Assembly: GCA_963830495.1 (NCBI GenBank)
Contig: CAWHMS010000003.1
Span: forward strand, 496,001 to 560,000
Direction: 5' to 3'
DNA: 64,000 bases
DNA from: CAWHMS01 sp963830495
GTDB lineage: Bacteria; Actinomycetota; Actinomycetes; Propionibacteriales; Nocardioidaceae
Shown: piece after piece, positions 52,199 to 59,391 of the stretch
Layout of the letters: each line of letters starts with the position of its first letter
Position numbering within the stretch: the stretch's first letter is position 1
Translations under genes and position numbers: made by a program
The notes under the pieces: model-generated
What the model saw: the letters and a program-made list of their open reading frames with translations, nothing else
Told to the model about the DNA's origin: nothing
Database searches by the model: none

Positions 52199-53920
52199 TC
52201 AGCGGCGGCGCACGACCACCTCGCCAGTGTCCCGGTGGAAGGTCATCACGGCAGCCTCGAACGAGGCCCGGCTGCCCACCGGGACCTTACGAACGTTGGT
52301 GGTCGGGAAGCCGATCCGCGAACTGGGACCGCCCTTGTCCTGGTAGCGCCGCAGAATCGGCCCGTGAAGCACGTGGCCGCCGGTCTCTGCCGAGGCGAAG
52401 ACCGAACCTCGCTCGAATCTCGCCTTGCGGCCTCCCTTGGCCTGCAGCATCCCGGTGACGGGCCAACCGATCCGTGAACCTGGCCCGCCGAACTTGTGAT
52501 ACGCGCGCAGCACCCGCGCCAGGAGCTCGCGCGCGCCGGTGTCGGCGGTCCAATAGATGCGGCCGTGATCGAACCGCTGACTTGCGCCGCCGCGGAGCGC
52601 CTTCTCGCCGGAGTCCGGCATGCCCAGTGCGGACTTGCGCCCGCCCAAGACGCGCCACCGCGCCATGATCGGCGTCGGTTCGATGGTGAACCACGACGAC
52701 CGGAGACCGAAGTGCCAGCGCAGGTCGTCACCCGTCATGTAGGCCTTGCCCTTCGTGCCGTGGAGCACCATCTGCTGTACCCGACCACCCCACTCGCCGT
52801 GCCCCTCGCGTTCGGTCACCCGCACCTTGACCAGTCGCCCGATGTGCGGATGTGCGGCCTCGAGCGAGGCGGCGTTGACCGACACCCGCCAGTCGTGCAC
52901 GGAGTTGCCCGGGAACTTGTCGTACGGGTCGCGCTTGGCGGGCAGGTACGGCGCACTGCCGGCTGACGTCCAGCCGCCGGACGAGGCGGAGAACTGGGTG
53001 AAGGCGGGACGGCTCCGATAGGTCAGGATGCGGCCGGCGGTGGCCGCCACGGCCTTATTGGTGGAAGCCACCTCGGCGCCACGGCCGCCGTACACCTGGC
53101 AGGAGGTGGTGTCACAGATGTGGTAGTACCGCCGCGGGTTCTGGGCTCGGGAGTAGGCACCGTAGGTGCGGGCTGCGATCGACTGCGCCCGCAGTGCCTG
53201 TTGATGCCATGAGGTAGGCATCTCGTACGGGAGCACGCCCTTGACGTAGGCATCCATGCCCACCACGTTGACGGTGTCGCGGCCCTCGGCGCCGGGGAAG
53301 GGACGGACCAGCCGCAGCGCCCCGCGGTACTTGCGACCGACGACATCGCCACCACTCGGGACAAGCAGGGTCAGCACCGTGTCGGCCGTGAACTGACCGT
53401 TGCCGCCGAACGTCCGCCTGCCACCAGGGATACGCCACCGGTGCCAGCCGTCGCTGTCGAGGTACTGGACCATGGTCTTGTTGTCCCGGGCAGGTGTCAG
53501 TCGCCACCTGCTGATGGACCGCTCGGTCGGGAGCCGCCAGGAGGACCCGTCGTCGAGGTCGCGCACCCGCAGGCCGGTCGCAGGCCGCACCTGCAGATCC
53601 GACGTGGAGTCGGAGCTGATGAGGACGCGCATGCTGCCGCCGGCCTTGGCCCAGGACGTCCCCGGGTAGTAGAAGTCGACGATCTGCCGATAGCGCAGCC
53701 CTTTCAGCGCCGCACCCTGAGCGCCGTACTGGCTCAGCCCGTGCCCGTGGCCGTATCCGTGGCCGGTGATCGTCCAGCGGTCGCTCACCGGCACGTAGTA
53801 GGTCTGATCCGCCGCCGCGGGCGACGCCGAGGGCAGCGTCATCGACAGCGCCACGGCGGTGGCCGTTGCCAGGATGCGAAGGGCCGGCCCGCGGCCGGTC
53901 GTGAGGGTGCGCCTGGTCAT
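52199..53920 (-). CDS. SpoIID/LytB domain protein with LGFP repeats
   Basis: A 573-residue secreted protein. A signal peptide (about residues 1-37) is followed by a SpoIID/LytB-type domain: GHGYGHGHGLSQYGAQGAAL, VLPYEMPTSWHQQALRAQSI with the catalytic-type Glu, and AFTQFSASSGGWTSAG. SpoIID is a lytic transglycosylase that needs denuded glycan. The C-terminal 180 residues are LGFP-type repeats (for example ALGMPDSGEKALRGGASQRF and RIGFPTTNV), which bind the wall. The ATG overlaps the amidase stop (ATGA), so the two hydrolases are co-translated. Activity is inferred from the family. Confidence 0.88.
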   Translation of the reverse strand: MTRRTLTTGRGPALRILATATAVALSMTLPSASPAAADQTYYVPVSDRWTITGHGYGHGHGLSQYGAQGAALKGLRYRQIVDFYYPGTSWAKAGGSMRVLISSDSTSDLQVRPATGLRVRDLDDGSSWRLPTERSISRWRLTPARDNKTMVQYLDSDGWHRWRIPGGRRTFGGNGQFTADTVLTLLVPSGGDVVGRKYRGALRLVRPFPGAEGRDTVNVVGMDAYVKGVLPYEMPTSWHQQALRAQSIAARTYGAYSRAQNPRRYYHICDTTSCQVYGGRGAEVASTNKAVAATAGRILTYRSRPAFTQFSASSGGWTSAGSAPYLPAKRDPYDKFPGNSVHDWRVSVNAASLEAAHPHIGRLVKVRVTEREGHGEWGGRVQQMVLHGTKGKAYMTGDDLRWHFGLRSSWFTIEPTPIMARWRVLGGRKSALGMPDSGEKALRGGASQRFDHGRIYWTADTGARELLARVLRAYHKFGGPGSRIGWPVTGMLQAKGGRKARFERGSVFASAETGGHVLHGPILRRYQDKGGPSSRIGFPTTNVRKVPVGSRASFEAAVMTFHRDTGEVVVRRR

Positions 53921-55668
53921 GTGAAGGTCACCGTCGTCCTGCCCGAGCTCCGGGTGTAGGTGATGTAGCCGTGCTGGAAGCGTGCTCGCGAGCCGGAGCT
54001 GATGCTGAACACCGAGCGAGTTGGGAAGCCGAGTCGCCCACTGGCCGCACCGCGGTCCAGGTAGGTGGAGAGGATCGCGCCGCTGCGGAGACCCCGGCCG
54101 CCGGTGGCCGCCGACCTCCAGATCCGGCCACCCTTGAACCTCGCGACCGTGCCGACGTCGTTCTCGGTCGGCTTGACCTTGCTGATCGGGAAGCCGAACC
54201 GGCCCCGAGTGCCTCCCTGGCGCTTGTACTCCCTCAGGATGCCGCCCTCGGGAAACACGAAGATGCCGTCCGAGCTGCGATAGATCCGTCCGCCGCGGAA
54301 CGTCGTGACGCGGCCGCCACGCACCCGCTGCTCACCGATTGCGACGACGCCGAGCCGGCTCGAGGCTGCACCCATCGCCCGCCAGCGCCGCTCGATCGGG
54401 CTCTCGTAGTCGCCCAGCCTGGTCGCGACGCGCTGGCGCAGCCCGGGCAGCCACGCGTAGACATGCCGCCCCGGGCACGCGGTGGGCATGGCGTCTCGAT
54501 GGCCGGAGATGCGCTTGAACTTACGGTCGTAGATGAAGGCCCGTCCGTAGGCGCCGTGGTAGGCCGTGCCCATCCGCCACGCCACCAGCCGCACCACAGC
54601 CGCCTTCATCTTCCGGCTCGGGTAGCCGGTCTCGAAGTTCCCGATCACAGAGATGCCAGTCGAGTTGGTGTTGTAGTCACCGGCATGCGCACCTCGCACC
54701 GGACGGCGCATGCCGCCGCGACGGCCCTCGTACACGTTCCCGAACCGGTCGACGAGGAAGTTGTAGCCGATGTCGCACCACCCCTGGGACTGGGTGTGGT
54801 AGGCCAGGATGCCGCGGACGATGCTCGGCGCCTCCGCCTCCCGGTAGTCGTTGCTGGACACCGTGTGATGGACGAAGACGTTCTTGAACGTCGAGCCGTA
54901 GCGGGGGGCCCAGCACCTGTCGCCCAGTGCGGGGTCTGCCCCCCACCTCCGCCGCGAGATGACTCGCGGCATCGAGGGGAAGGAGCCCGATCCTGCGGCC
55001 GTCGTCTTCGCCGTCACGCCGCCACTCTCAGTCGTCGTCGTTGCGGCCAGGTCGTACGGCGACTGGCCGGGATCGATCGTGCTCACCTGCAGGTGCTCAG
55101 GCGCTACACCGGACTCGGTGTAGACGAACACCTCGACACCGCTGGCCGGGCCTACCCACAACGGGGCCGTGCCGGACCTGGCTGTGCTGTCCTCCGCCGC
55201 CGAGGGTCCGTCCGGGTCGGTGTGCAGCTCGGTCCATCGGCTCCAGCCAGCCTCTGTTCGGGTGCGCACCCTGCCGGTGACATGGTCGTCGCCTGCCGCC
55301 CACGTCACGCCCATCGTCGAGAACGTGTCGACCTCGGGGAGCTGCAGATGTGCCACGAGCTGGAGCTCGTCGCCGTGTGCGTCGGTCATCGTGGACGGCG
55401 ACGTGGTCGCAGATGCGGCCTTCGCCGTTCCCGTGACCGCCGGGATCCTGGTTTCGGTCACGACCGGCCGCACCGGACCGGGCGCCGGCGCTGATGACGC
55501 GGGGAGACGGCTGGCACCCAGATTGTCTGGTGCCGATCTCGGTACTGCCCCGGAGGCACTCGAGGGCGTCGTCACGATGACCGCGCACACCACGGCCACG
55601 ACCGCACCGGGTGCCGGAACACGTCTCAGTGCAGCACGGATCGATGAGCGTTCGCGGCGGTCTCTCAT
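53917..55668 (-). CDS. N-acetylmuramoyl-L-alanine amidase (peptidoglycan-recognition type) with LGFP repeats
   Basis: A 583-residue secreted amidase. After a signal peptide (about residues 12-36) and a linker domain comes an amidase_2/PGRP domain: VFVHHTVSSNDY (zinc His), GWCDIGYNFLVDRFGNVYEG, ISVIGNFETG, and ISGHRDAMPTACPGRHVYAW with the second His and Cys. C-terminal LGFP repeats (LGVVAIGEQ, FGFPISKVKP, RLGFPTRSV) anchor it to the wall. It should cut the bond between MurNAc and L-Ala. ATG 55668 has GCAGGAG upstream; TTG 55677 is less likely. Its stop overlaps the SpoIID gene. An MtrA-like box lies upstream. Confidence 0.9.
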   Translation of the reverse strand: MRDRRERSSIRAALRRVPAPGAVVAVVCAVIVTTPSSASGAVPRSAPDNLGASRLPASSAPAPGPVRPVVTETRIPAVTGTAKAASATTSPSTMTDAHGDELQLVAHLQLPEVDTFSTMGVTWAAGDDHVTGRVRTRTEAGWSRWTELHTDPDGPSAAEDSTARSGTAPLWVGPASGVEVFVYTESGVAPEHLQVSTIDPGQSPYDLAATTTTESGGVTAKTTAAGSGSFPSMPRVISRRRWGADPALGDRCWAPRYGSTFKNVFVHHTVSSNDYREAEAPSIVRGILAYHTQSQGWCDIGYNFLVDRFGNVYEGRRGGMRRPVRGAHAGDYNTNSTGISVIGNFETGYPSRKMKAAVVRLVAWRMGTAYHGAYGRAFIYDRKFKRISGHRDAMPTACPGRHVYAWLPGLRQRVATRLGDYESPIERRWRAMGAASSRLGVVAIGEQRVRGGRVTTFRGGRIYRSSDGIFVFPEGGILREYKRQGGTRGRFGFPISKVKPTENDVGTVARFKGGRIWRSAATGGRGLRSGAILSTYLDRGAASGRLGFPTRSVFSISSGSRARFQHGYITYTRSSGRTTVTFT

Positions 55669-55713
55669 GAAGGGCAACTCTCCTGCGCAAACGTGTGGAC
55701 GGCCGGGGGCTCC

Positions 55714-55728
55714 TGTGACTGATGTGAC
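55714..55728. promoter_or_regulatory. MtrA-like direct-repeat box upstream of the amidase gene
   Basis: TGTGACTGATGTGAC on the plus strand equals GTCACA-TCA-GTCACA on the minus strand, identical to the site at 23526-23540. It ends 45 bp upstream of the amidase ATG and, if the -10 at 55749-55754 is used, would lie just downstream of the transcription start. Confidence 0.5.
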
Positions 55729-55748
55729 AGGTGGGACGCAACACAGGA

Positions 55749-55798
55749 TTATGGGCGCGAATTTCCGCGAATTACCACTAAGACGAGGAATTCTTATA
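55749..55798 (-). promoter_or_regulatory. AT-rich promoter region of the amidase operon
   Basis: This unusually A/T-rich stretch holds two possible minus-strand -10 elements, CATAAT (55749-55754) and TATAAG (55793-55798). Between them, CGCGAATT occurs at 55756-55763 and 55766-55773, one helical turn apart. It may be a promoter with an operator. I saw no known riboswitch sequence. Confidence 0.45.
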
Positions 55799-55900
55799 CT
55801 CCCCGGATGTAATTACGCAGGTGTATTTCTCGCCGGCATTTCTTGCTGTCGCGCAGTCATTCGCGCCGCCGGGACGAGGAGCTGACGTCAGTGCTGATGT

Positions 55901-57283
55901 TCAGTGCTGGCGATGCAGCTGCCGGGCAGCCTCGGCGATGGAGCCGGACACCGAGGGATACACCGTGAAGGCCTTCGCCAGGTCGTCGACCGTCAGGCCG
56001 GCTTCGATGGCGAGCGCGATGGCGTGGATCAGCTCGCTCGCTCGCGGGGCGACCACGACGCCGCCGACGACGATGCCGGTCCCTGGTCGACAGAAGAGCT
56101 TGACGAAGCCGTCACGCACGCCCTGCATCTTCGCGCGCGCGTTCCGCGCCAGCGGCAGGGTGATCGCATCGGCGTCGATCTCGTCGGCGTCGACGGCCCG
56201 TTGGCTCCAGCCGACTGTGGCGATCTCCGGAGCGGTGAAGACGTTGGAGGACACGGTCTTGAGATCGAGTGGCGCCACGGCGTCGCCAAGCGCATGCCAC
56301 ATCGCGATCCGGCCCTGCATGGCAGCGACGGAGGCGAGCATGAGTACGCCGGTGCAGTCCCCGGCGGCGTACACGCCTCGAGCGCTCGTCCGGGAGACCC
56401 GGTCGACGGTGACGAATCCGCCAGGTCCGGTGGCGACTCCGGCCTCGACCAGCCCGAGGCGACCGGTGTTGGGCACCGACCCCACCGCGACGAGACAGTG
56501 GGACCCCTCGACCTCGCGGCCGTCGGTGAGTGTGACCCGGACCTTATCGCCCTCGCGCGTGACCGACTGGGCGCGGCTCCTGCCGAGCACGGTCATCCCG
56601 CGGCGGGTCAGCACCTCCTCCAGCACCTGCGCGGCATCGGCGTCCTCACCCGGTAGCACCCGGTCACGACTGCTCACGAGGACGACATCGACACCCAGCG
56701 CGTTGTAGGCGCTGGCAAACTCGGCACCGGTCACTCCGGAGCCGATGACCACCAGCCTCTCGGGCATGCTGTCGAGCTCGTAGACCTGCTCCCAGGTCAA
56801 GATCCGCTCACCGTCAGGCGGCGCAGTCTCGAGCACGCGCGGATGAGCACCGGTCGCGAGCAGTACGACGTCAGCATCCAGCCGCTGCTCTCCGCCGGCC
56901 CCGGTGACCACGACCGCGGTCGGACCATCGAGTCGGCCGGATCCAGGCAGCACCGTGACGCCGGCGCTGCGGAGCTGCCGGGCGATGTCGCCGGACTGGG
57001 ACGAGGCCAGGTGCTTGACCCGGGCGTTGACGGCGGCGAGATCAGCCGAGGCCGCCGTACCCACGTCTCCGGTCAGCCGGACGCCGAGCTCCGCCGACTC
57101 CTGTACGGCGGTCATCACCTCGGCGGTCGCGATCAGCGTCTTCGAGGGGACGCAGTCGGTGAGCACCGCCGAGCCTCCCAGCCCGTCGCGCTCGACCACG
57201 GTGACATCGGCGCCGAGCTGAGCTCCGACGAGGGCCGCTTCGTAACCACCAGGACCGCCACCGACGATCACGACTCGCGTCAC
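55901..57283 (-). CDS. lpdA: LpdA-like NAD(P)H-quinone flavoprotein reductase
   Basis: A 460-residue flavoprotein disulfide reductase-fold protein. FAD site VIVGGGPGGYEAALVGAQLG, second Rossmann motif VVIGSGVTGAEFASAYNALG, and YAAGDCTGVLMLASVA. The usual CxxxxC redox pair is GGSAVLTDCVPSKT here, with the first Cys replaced by Ala, and the C-terminal His-Glu pair is replaced (YPSVSGSIAEAAR). This matches my memory of mycobacterial LpdA, a quinone reductase that does not act on lipoamide. GTG 57283 fits the -10 TATCGT seven bases upstream. It is divergent from the GGCT-like gene. Confidence 0.9.
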   Translation of the reverse strand: MTRVVIVGGGPGGYEAALVGAQLGADVTVVERDGLGGSAVLTDCVPSKTLIATAEVMTAVQESAELGVRLTGDVGTAASADLAAVNARVKHLASSQSGDIARQLRSAGVTVLPGSGRLDGPTAVVVTGAGGEQRLDADVVLLATGAHPRVLETAPPDGERILTWEQVYELDSMPERLVVIGSGVTGAEFASAYNALGVDVVLVSSRDRVLPGEDADAAQVLEEVLTRRGMTVLGRSRAQSVTREGDKVRVTLTDGREVEGSHCLVAVGSVPNTGRLGLVEAGVATGPGGFVTVDRVSRTSARGVYAAGDCTGVLMLASVAAMQGRIAMWHALGDAVAPLDLKTVSSNVFTAPEIATVGWSQRAVDADEIDADAITLPLARNARAKMQGVRDGFVKLFCRPGTGIVVGGVVVAPRASELIHAIALAIEAGLTVDDLAKAFTVYPSVSGSIAEAARQLHRQH

Positions 57284-57290
57284 GCGGGCC

Positions 57291-57300
57291 ACGATAGCCT
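57291..57300. promoter_or_regulatory. shared bidirectional -10 element, lpdA / GGCT-like gene
   Basis: ACGATAGCCT carries minus-strand TATCGT (57291-57296) and plus-strand TAGCCT (57295-57300), sharing a TA. Each is seven bases from its GTG (57283 and 57308), so both transcripts should be leaderless. Confidence 0.55.
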
Positions 57301-57307
57301 GAGGCCC

Positions 57308-57751
57308 GTGCCCGTCTACGCCGCCTACGCGTCCAACCTGGACCCGGCGCGGATGGCAACCCGGTGCCCGCATTCACCGCTGCGCGGCACCGGATGGCTC
57401 AACGGTTGGCGCCTGACATTCGCCGGGGAGCAGCACGGGTGGGACGGGGCGCTGGCGACGATCGTCGAGTCACCTGAGTCGCAGGTCTTCGTGTCGCTGT
57501 ACGACCTGACTCCGGAGGACGAGCAGCAGCTCGACGCATGGGAAGCGACCATCTACAAGAAGCTGAGGTTGCGGGTGGACACTCTCGACGGCGACGTGCT
57601 GGCCTGGCTCTACGTGCTCGACGACTACGAAGGTGGGCTGCCCTCGGCAAGCTATCTCGGCATCATGGTCGAGGCCGCCGCCGCCGCAGGAGCGCCCGAG
57701 GACTACGTCGCCGAGCTGCGTGGCCGGGAGTGCCGCTCGATCGGCCCGTGA
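57308..57751 (+). CDS. gamma-glutamylcyclotransferase-like protein
   Basis: A 147-residue small protein with the GGCT/AIG2-like fold: N-terminal VYAAYASNLDPARMATRCP (YxSxL) and YDLTPEDEQQLDAWEATIYK with a conserved Glu, then DYEGGLPSASYLGIMVEA. GGCT enzymes release 5-oxoproline from gamma-glutamyl amino acids. Whether the catalytic Glu is kept is not fully clear. GTG at 57308 is supported by TAGCCT seven bases upstream. It diverges from lpdA, sharing the -10 region. Confidence 0.8.
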   Translation: MPVYAAYASNLDPARMATRCPHSPLRGTGWLNGWRLTFAGEQHGWDGALATIVESPESQVFVSLYDLTPEDEQQLDAWEATIYKKLRLRVDTLDGDVLAWLYVLDDYEGGLPSASYLGIMVEAAAAAGAPEDYVAELRGRECRSIGP

Positions 57752-57782
57752 CGTCCAGGCTGCCTGGGCGGGCGGCGGACGC

Positions 57783-57788
57783 TAGGTT
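57783..57788 (+). promoter_or_regulatory. -10 element of the purine nucleoside phosphorylase operon (leaderless)
   Basis: TAGGTT ends six bases before the GTG at 57795. The 43-bp gap after the GGCT-like gene contains no other element. Confidence 0.45.
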
Positions 57789-57794
57789 CTTTCC

Positions 57795-58601
57795 GTGAAC
57801 GCTGCCGCCCAGTCGCCTCAGGGGCTCGCCGACCAGGCCGCCGCCGCTCTGCGAGAGCGGACCGGGGTCGACAGCCACGACGTCGCGCTCGTCATGGGAT
57901 CGGGGTGGATGCCGGCCGCCGACGCGTTGGGGTCGACCCTCGCCGAGGTCTCCACTGTCGACCTGCCCGGCTTCGCTCCCCCGGCCGTGGAGGGTCACGC
58001 AGGCCGGGTCAGGTCGGTCGACGCGGGCGGGGCCGCCGCCCTGGTGTTCCTGGGGCGCACCCACTTCTACGAGGGGCTCGGTGTGGCCGCAGTCGTCCAC
58101 GGCGTACGCATGGCGGCCCGGGCGGGCTGTCGCACGATCGTGCTGACCAACGGCTGCGGCGGACTGCGGCCGGAGTGGCAGCCTGGCACCCCGGTGCTGA
58201 TTCGCGACCACATCAACCTGACCGGTGCCTCTCCCATCGTCGGCGCAACCTTCGTGGATCTCACCGATCTCTACTCGCGCCGGCTGCGCGCCCTGTGCCA
58301 GGAGATCGACCCGGGACTGGACGAAGGTGTCTACGTCCAGTTCCCGGGACCCCATTACGAGACCCCGGCAGAGATCGGGATGGTGCGTGCGTTCGGCGGT
58401 GACCTCGTCGGCATGTCCACGACGCTCGAGGCGATCGCCGCCAGGGAAGCGGGTATGGAGGTACTCGGGATCTCCTTGGTCACCAACCAAGCCGCGGGGA
58501 TGACCGGGGATCCCCTCGACCACGACGAGGTGCTTCAGGCCGGCAAGGCAGCGGCGGCTCGGATGGGTGCCCTGCTGGCTGGGATCTTGCCCCGGGCGTG
58601 A
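57795..58601 (+). CDS. purine-nucleoside phosphorylase
   Basis: A 268-residue trimeric-type PNP that splits inosine and guanosine (and deoxy forms) with phosphate. VALVMGSGWMPAADALG has the Ser/Gly phosphate loop, RTHFYEGLGVAAVVHGVR, LTNGCGGLRPEWQPGTPVLI, QFPGPHYETPAEIGMVRAFG with purine-binding Glu, and GMSTTLEAIAAREAGMEVLG. ATG/GTG at 57795 and the length fit the actinobacterial DeoD/PunA type. It is followed without a gap by an epimerase and a phosphomutase gene. Confidence 0.94.
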   Translation: MNAAAQSPQGLADQAAAALRERTGVDSHDVALVMGSGWMPAADALGSTLAEVSTVDLPGFAPPAVEGHAGRVRSVDAGGAAALVFLGRTHFYEGLGVAAVVHGVRMAARAGCRTIVLTNGCGGLRPEWQPGTPVLIRDHINLTGASPIVGATFVDLTDLYSRRLRALCQEIDPGLDEGVYVQFPGPHYETPAEIGMVRAFGGDLVGMSTTLEAIAAREAGMEVLGISLVTNQAAGMTGDPLDHDEVLQAGKAAAARMGALLAGILPRA

Positions 58602-58602
58602 C

Positions 58603-59391
58603 ATGCGGGTCCTGATCACCGGCGCCGCCGGTCACATCGGAGAGGTGCTCGCGCACCGGCTCCGCGCCGAGCACGAGCTTCGCGCCGTCGACCTGAGACC
58701 GCCGGAAGCGCCGTACTCGGCCGGCGTCGTCATCGGCGACTGCGCGGACCCGGCCGTCGCCGCCGAGGCGGTGGCGGGCGTGGACGCGGTGGTCCATCTG
58801 GCCGGCATCCCGACAGAGGCATCGCTGCCGGCGATCCTGCACGGCCACGTGGAGACCACGGCGGCCCTGCTGGACGCCATGGTGCAGCACGAAGTGCGCC
58901 GGATGGTCTATTCCAGCAGCAACCACGCCGTGGGCATGGTGCCGCGCTCAGCGTGGCTGCCTGCTGACACCGCAGCCCGGCCGGACACGTTCTACGGTGT
59001 CGGCAAGGTCGCCGCGGAGGCACTGCTCAGCCTGTACGCCGACCGGCACGGGATCTCGAGTGTGGCAATGCGGATCGGCAGCTTCCTCGAGCGTCCGGCG
59101 GTGCGTCGCAACCTCGCGACCTGGCTGTCGTACGACGACTGTGCGCGCCTGGTCAGTGCGGCGCTCAGCGCAGACGTGCAGGGGCTGCACCACGTGTGGG
59201 GCATCTCCGCCAACCGGGATGCCTGGTGGGATCTCGCGGCCGGCCACGCACTGGGATACCACCCCCGCGACGACGCCGGTGCGGTCGACGTACCGCGTCG
59301 GCCCGAGGACGAGGCCGAGGCGGCGCGGGTCGGCGGACCGTTCGCGACTGAAGGCCCGGTCCGACGCCCCTTCCAGGAGGACCCGTCATGA
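58603..59391 (+). CDS. NAD-dependent epimerase/dehydratase family protein
   Basis: A 262-residue SDR protein: MRVLITGAAGHIGEVLAHRL with the GxxGxxG NAD motif, VDAVVHLAGIPTEASLPAIL, YSSSNHAVG and FYGVGKVAAEALLSLYADRHG with the Tyr/Lys pair. It resembles uronate dehydrogenase-type SDRs more than sugar epimerases. The ATG at 58603 lies 1 bp after the PNP stop, and its own 3' end overlaps the phosphomutase start (ATGA). A role in sugar acid oxidation is possible but not shown. Confidence 0.87.
   Translation: MRVLITGAAGHIGEVLAHRLRAEHELRAVDLRPPEAPYSAGVVIGDCADPAVAAEAVAGVDAVVHLAGIPTEASLPAILHGHVETTAALLDAMVQHEVRRMVYSSSNHAVGMVPRSAWLPADTAARPDTFYGVGKVAAEALLSLYADRHGISSVAMRIGSFLERPAVRRNLATWLSYDDCARLVSAALSADVQGLHHVWGISANRDAWWDLAAGHALGYHPRDDAGAVDVPRRPEDEAEAARVGGPFATEGPVRRPFQEDPS

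Noticed and set aside
55669..55860. Possible c-di-AMP (ydaO-type) riboswitch before the amidase gene
   Set aside because: Such riboswitches often precede wall hydrolase genes in actinobacteria, but I could not find the conserved core sequence; the region instead holds AT-rich promoter-like boxes.
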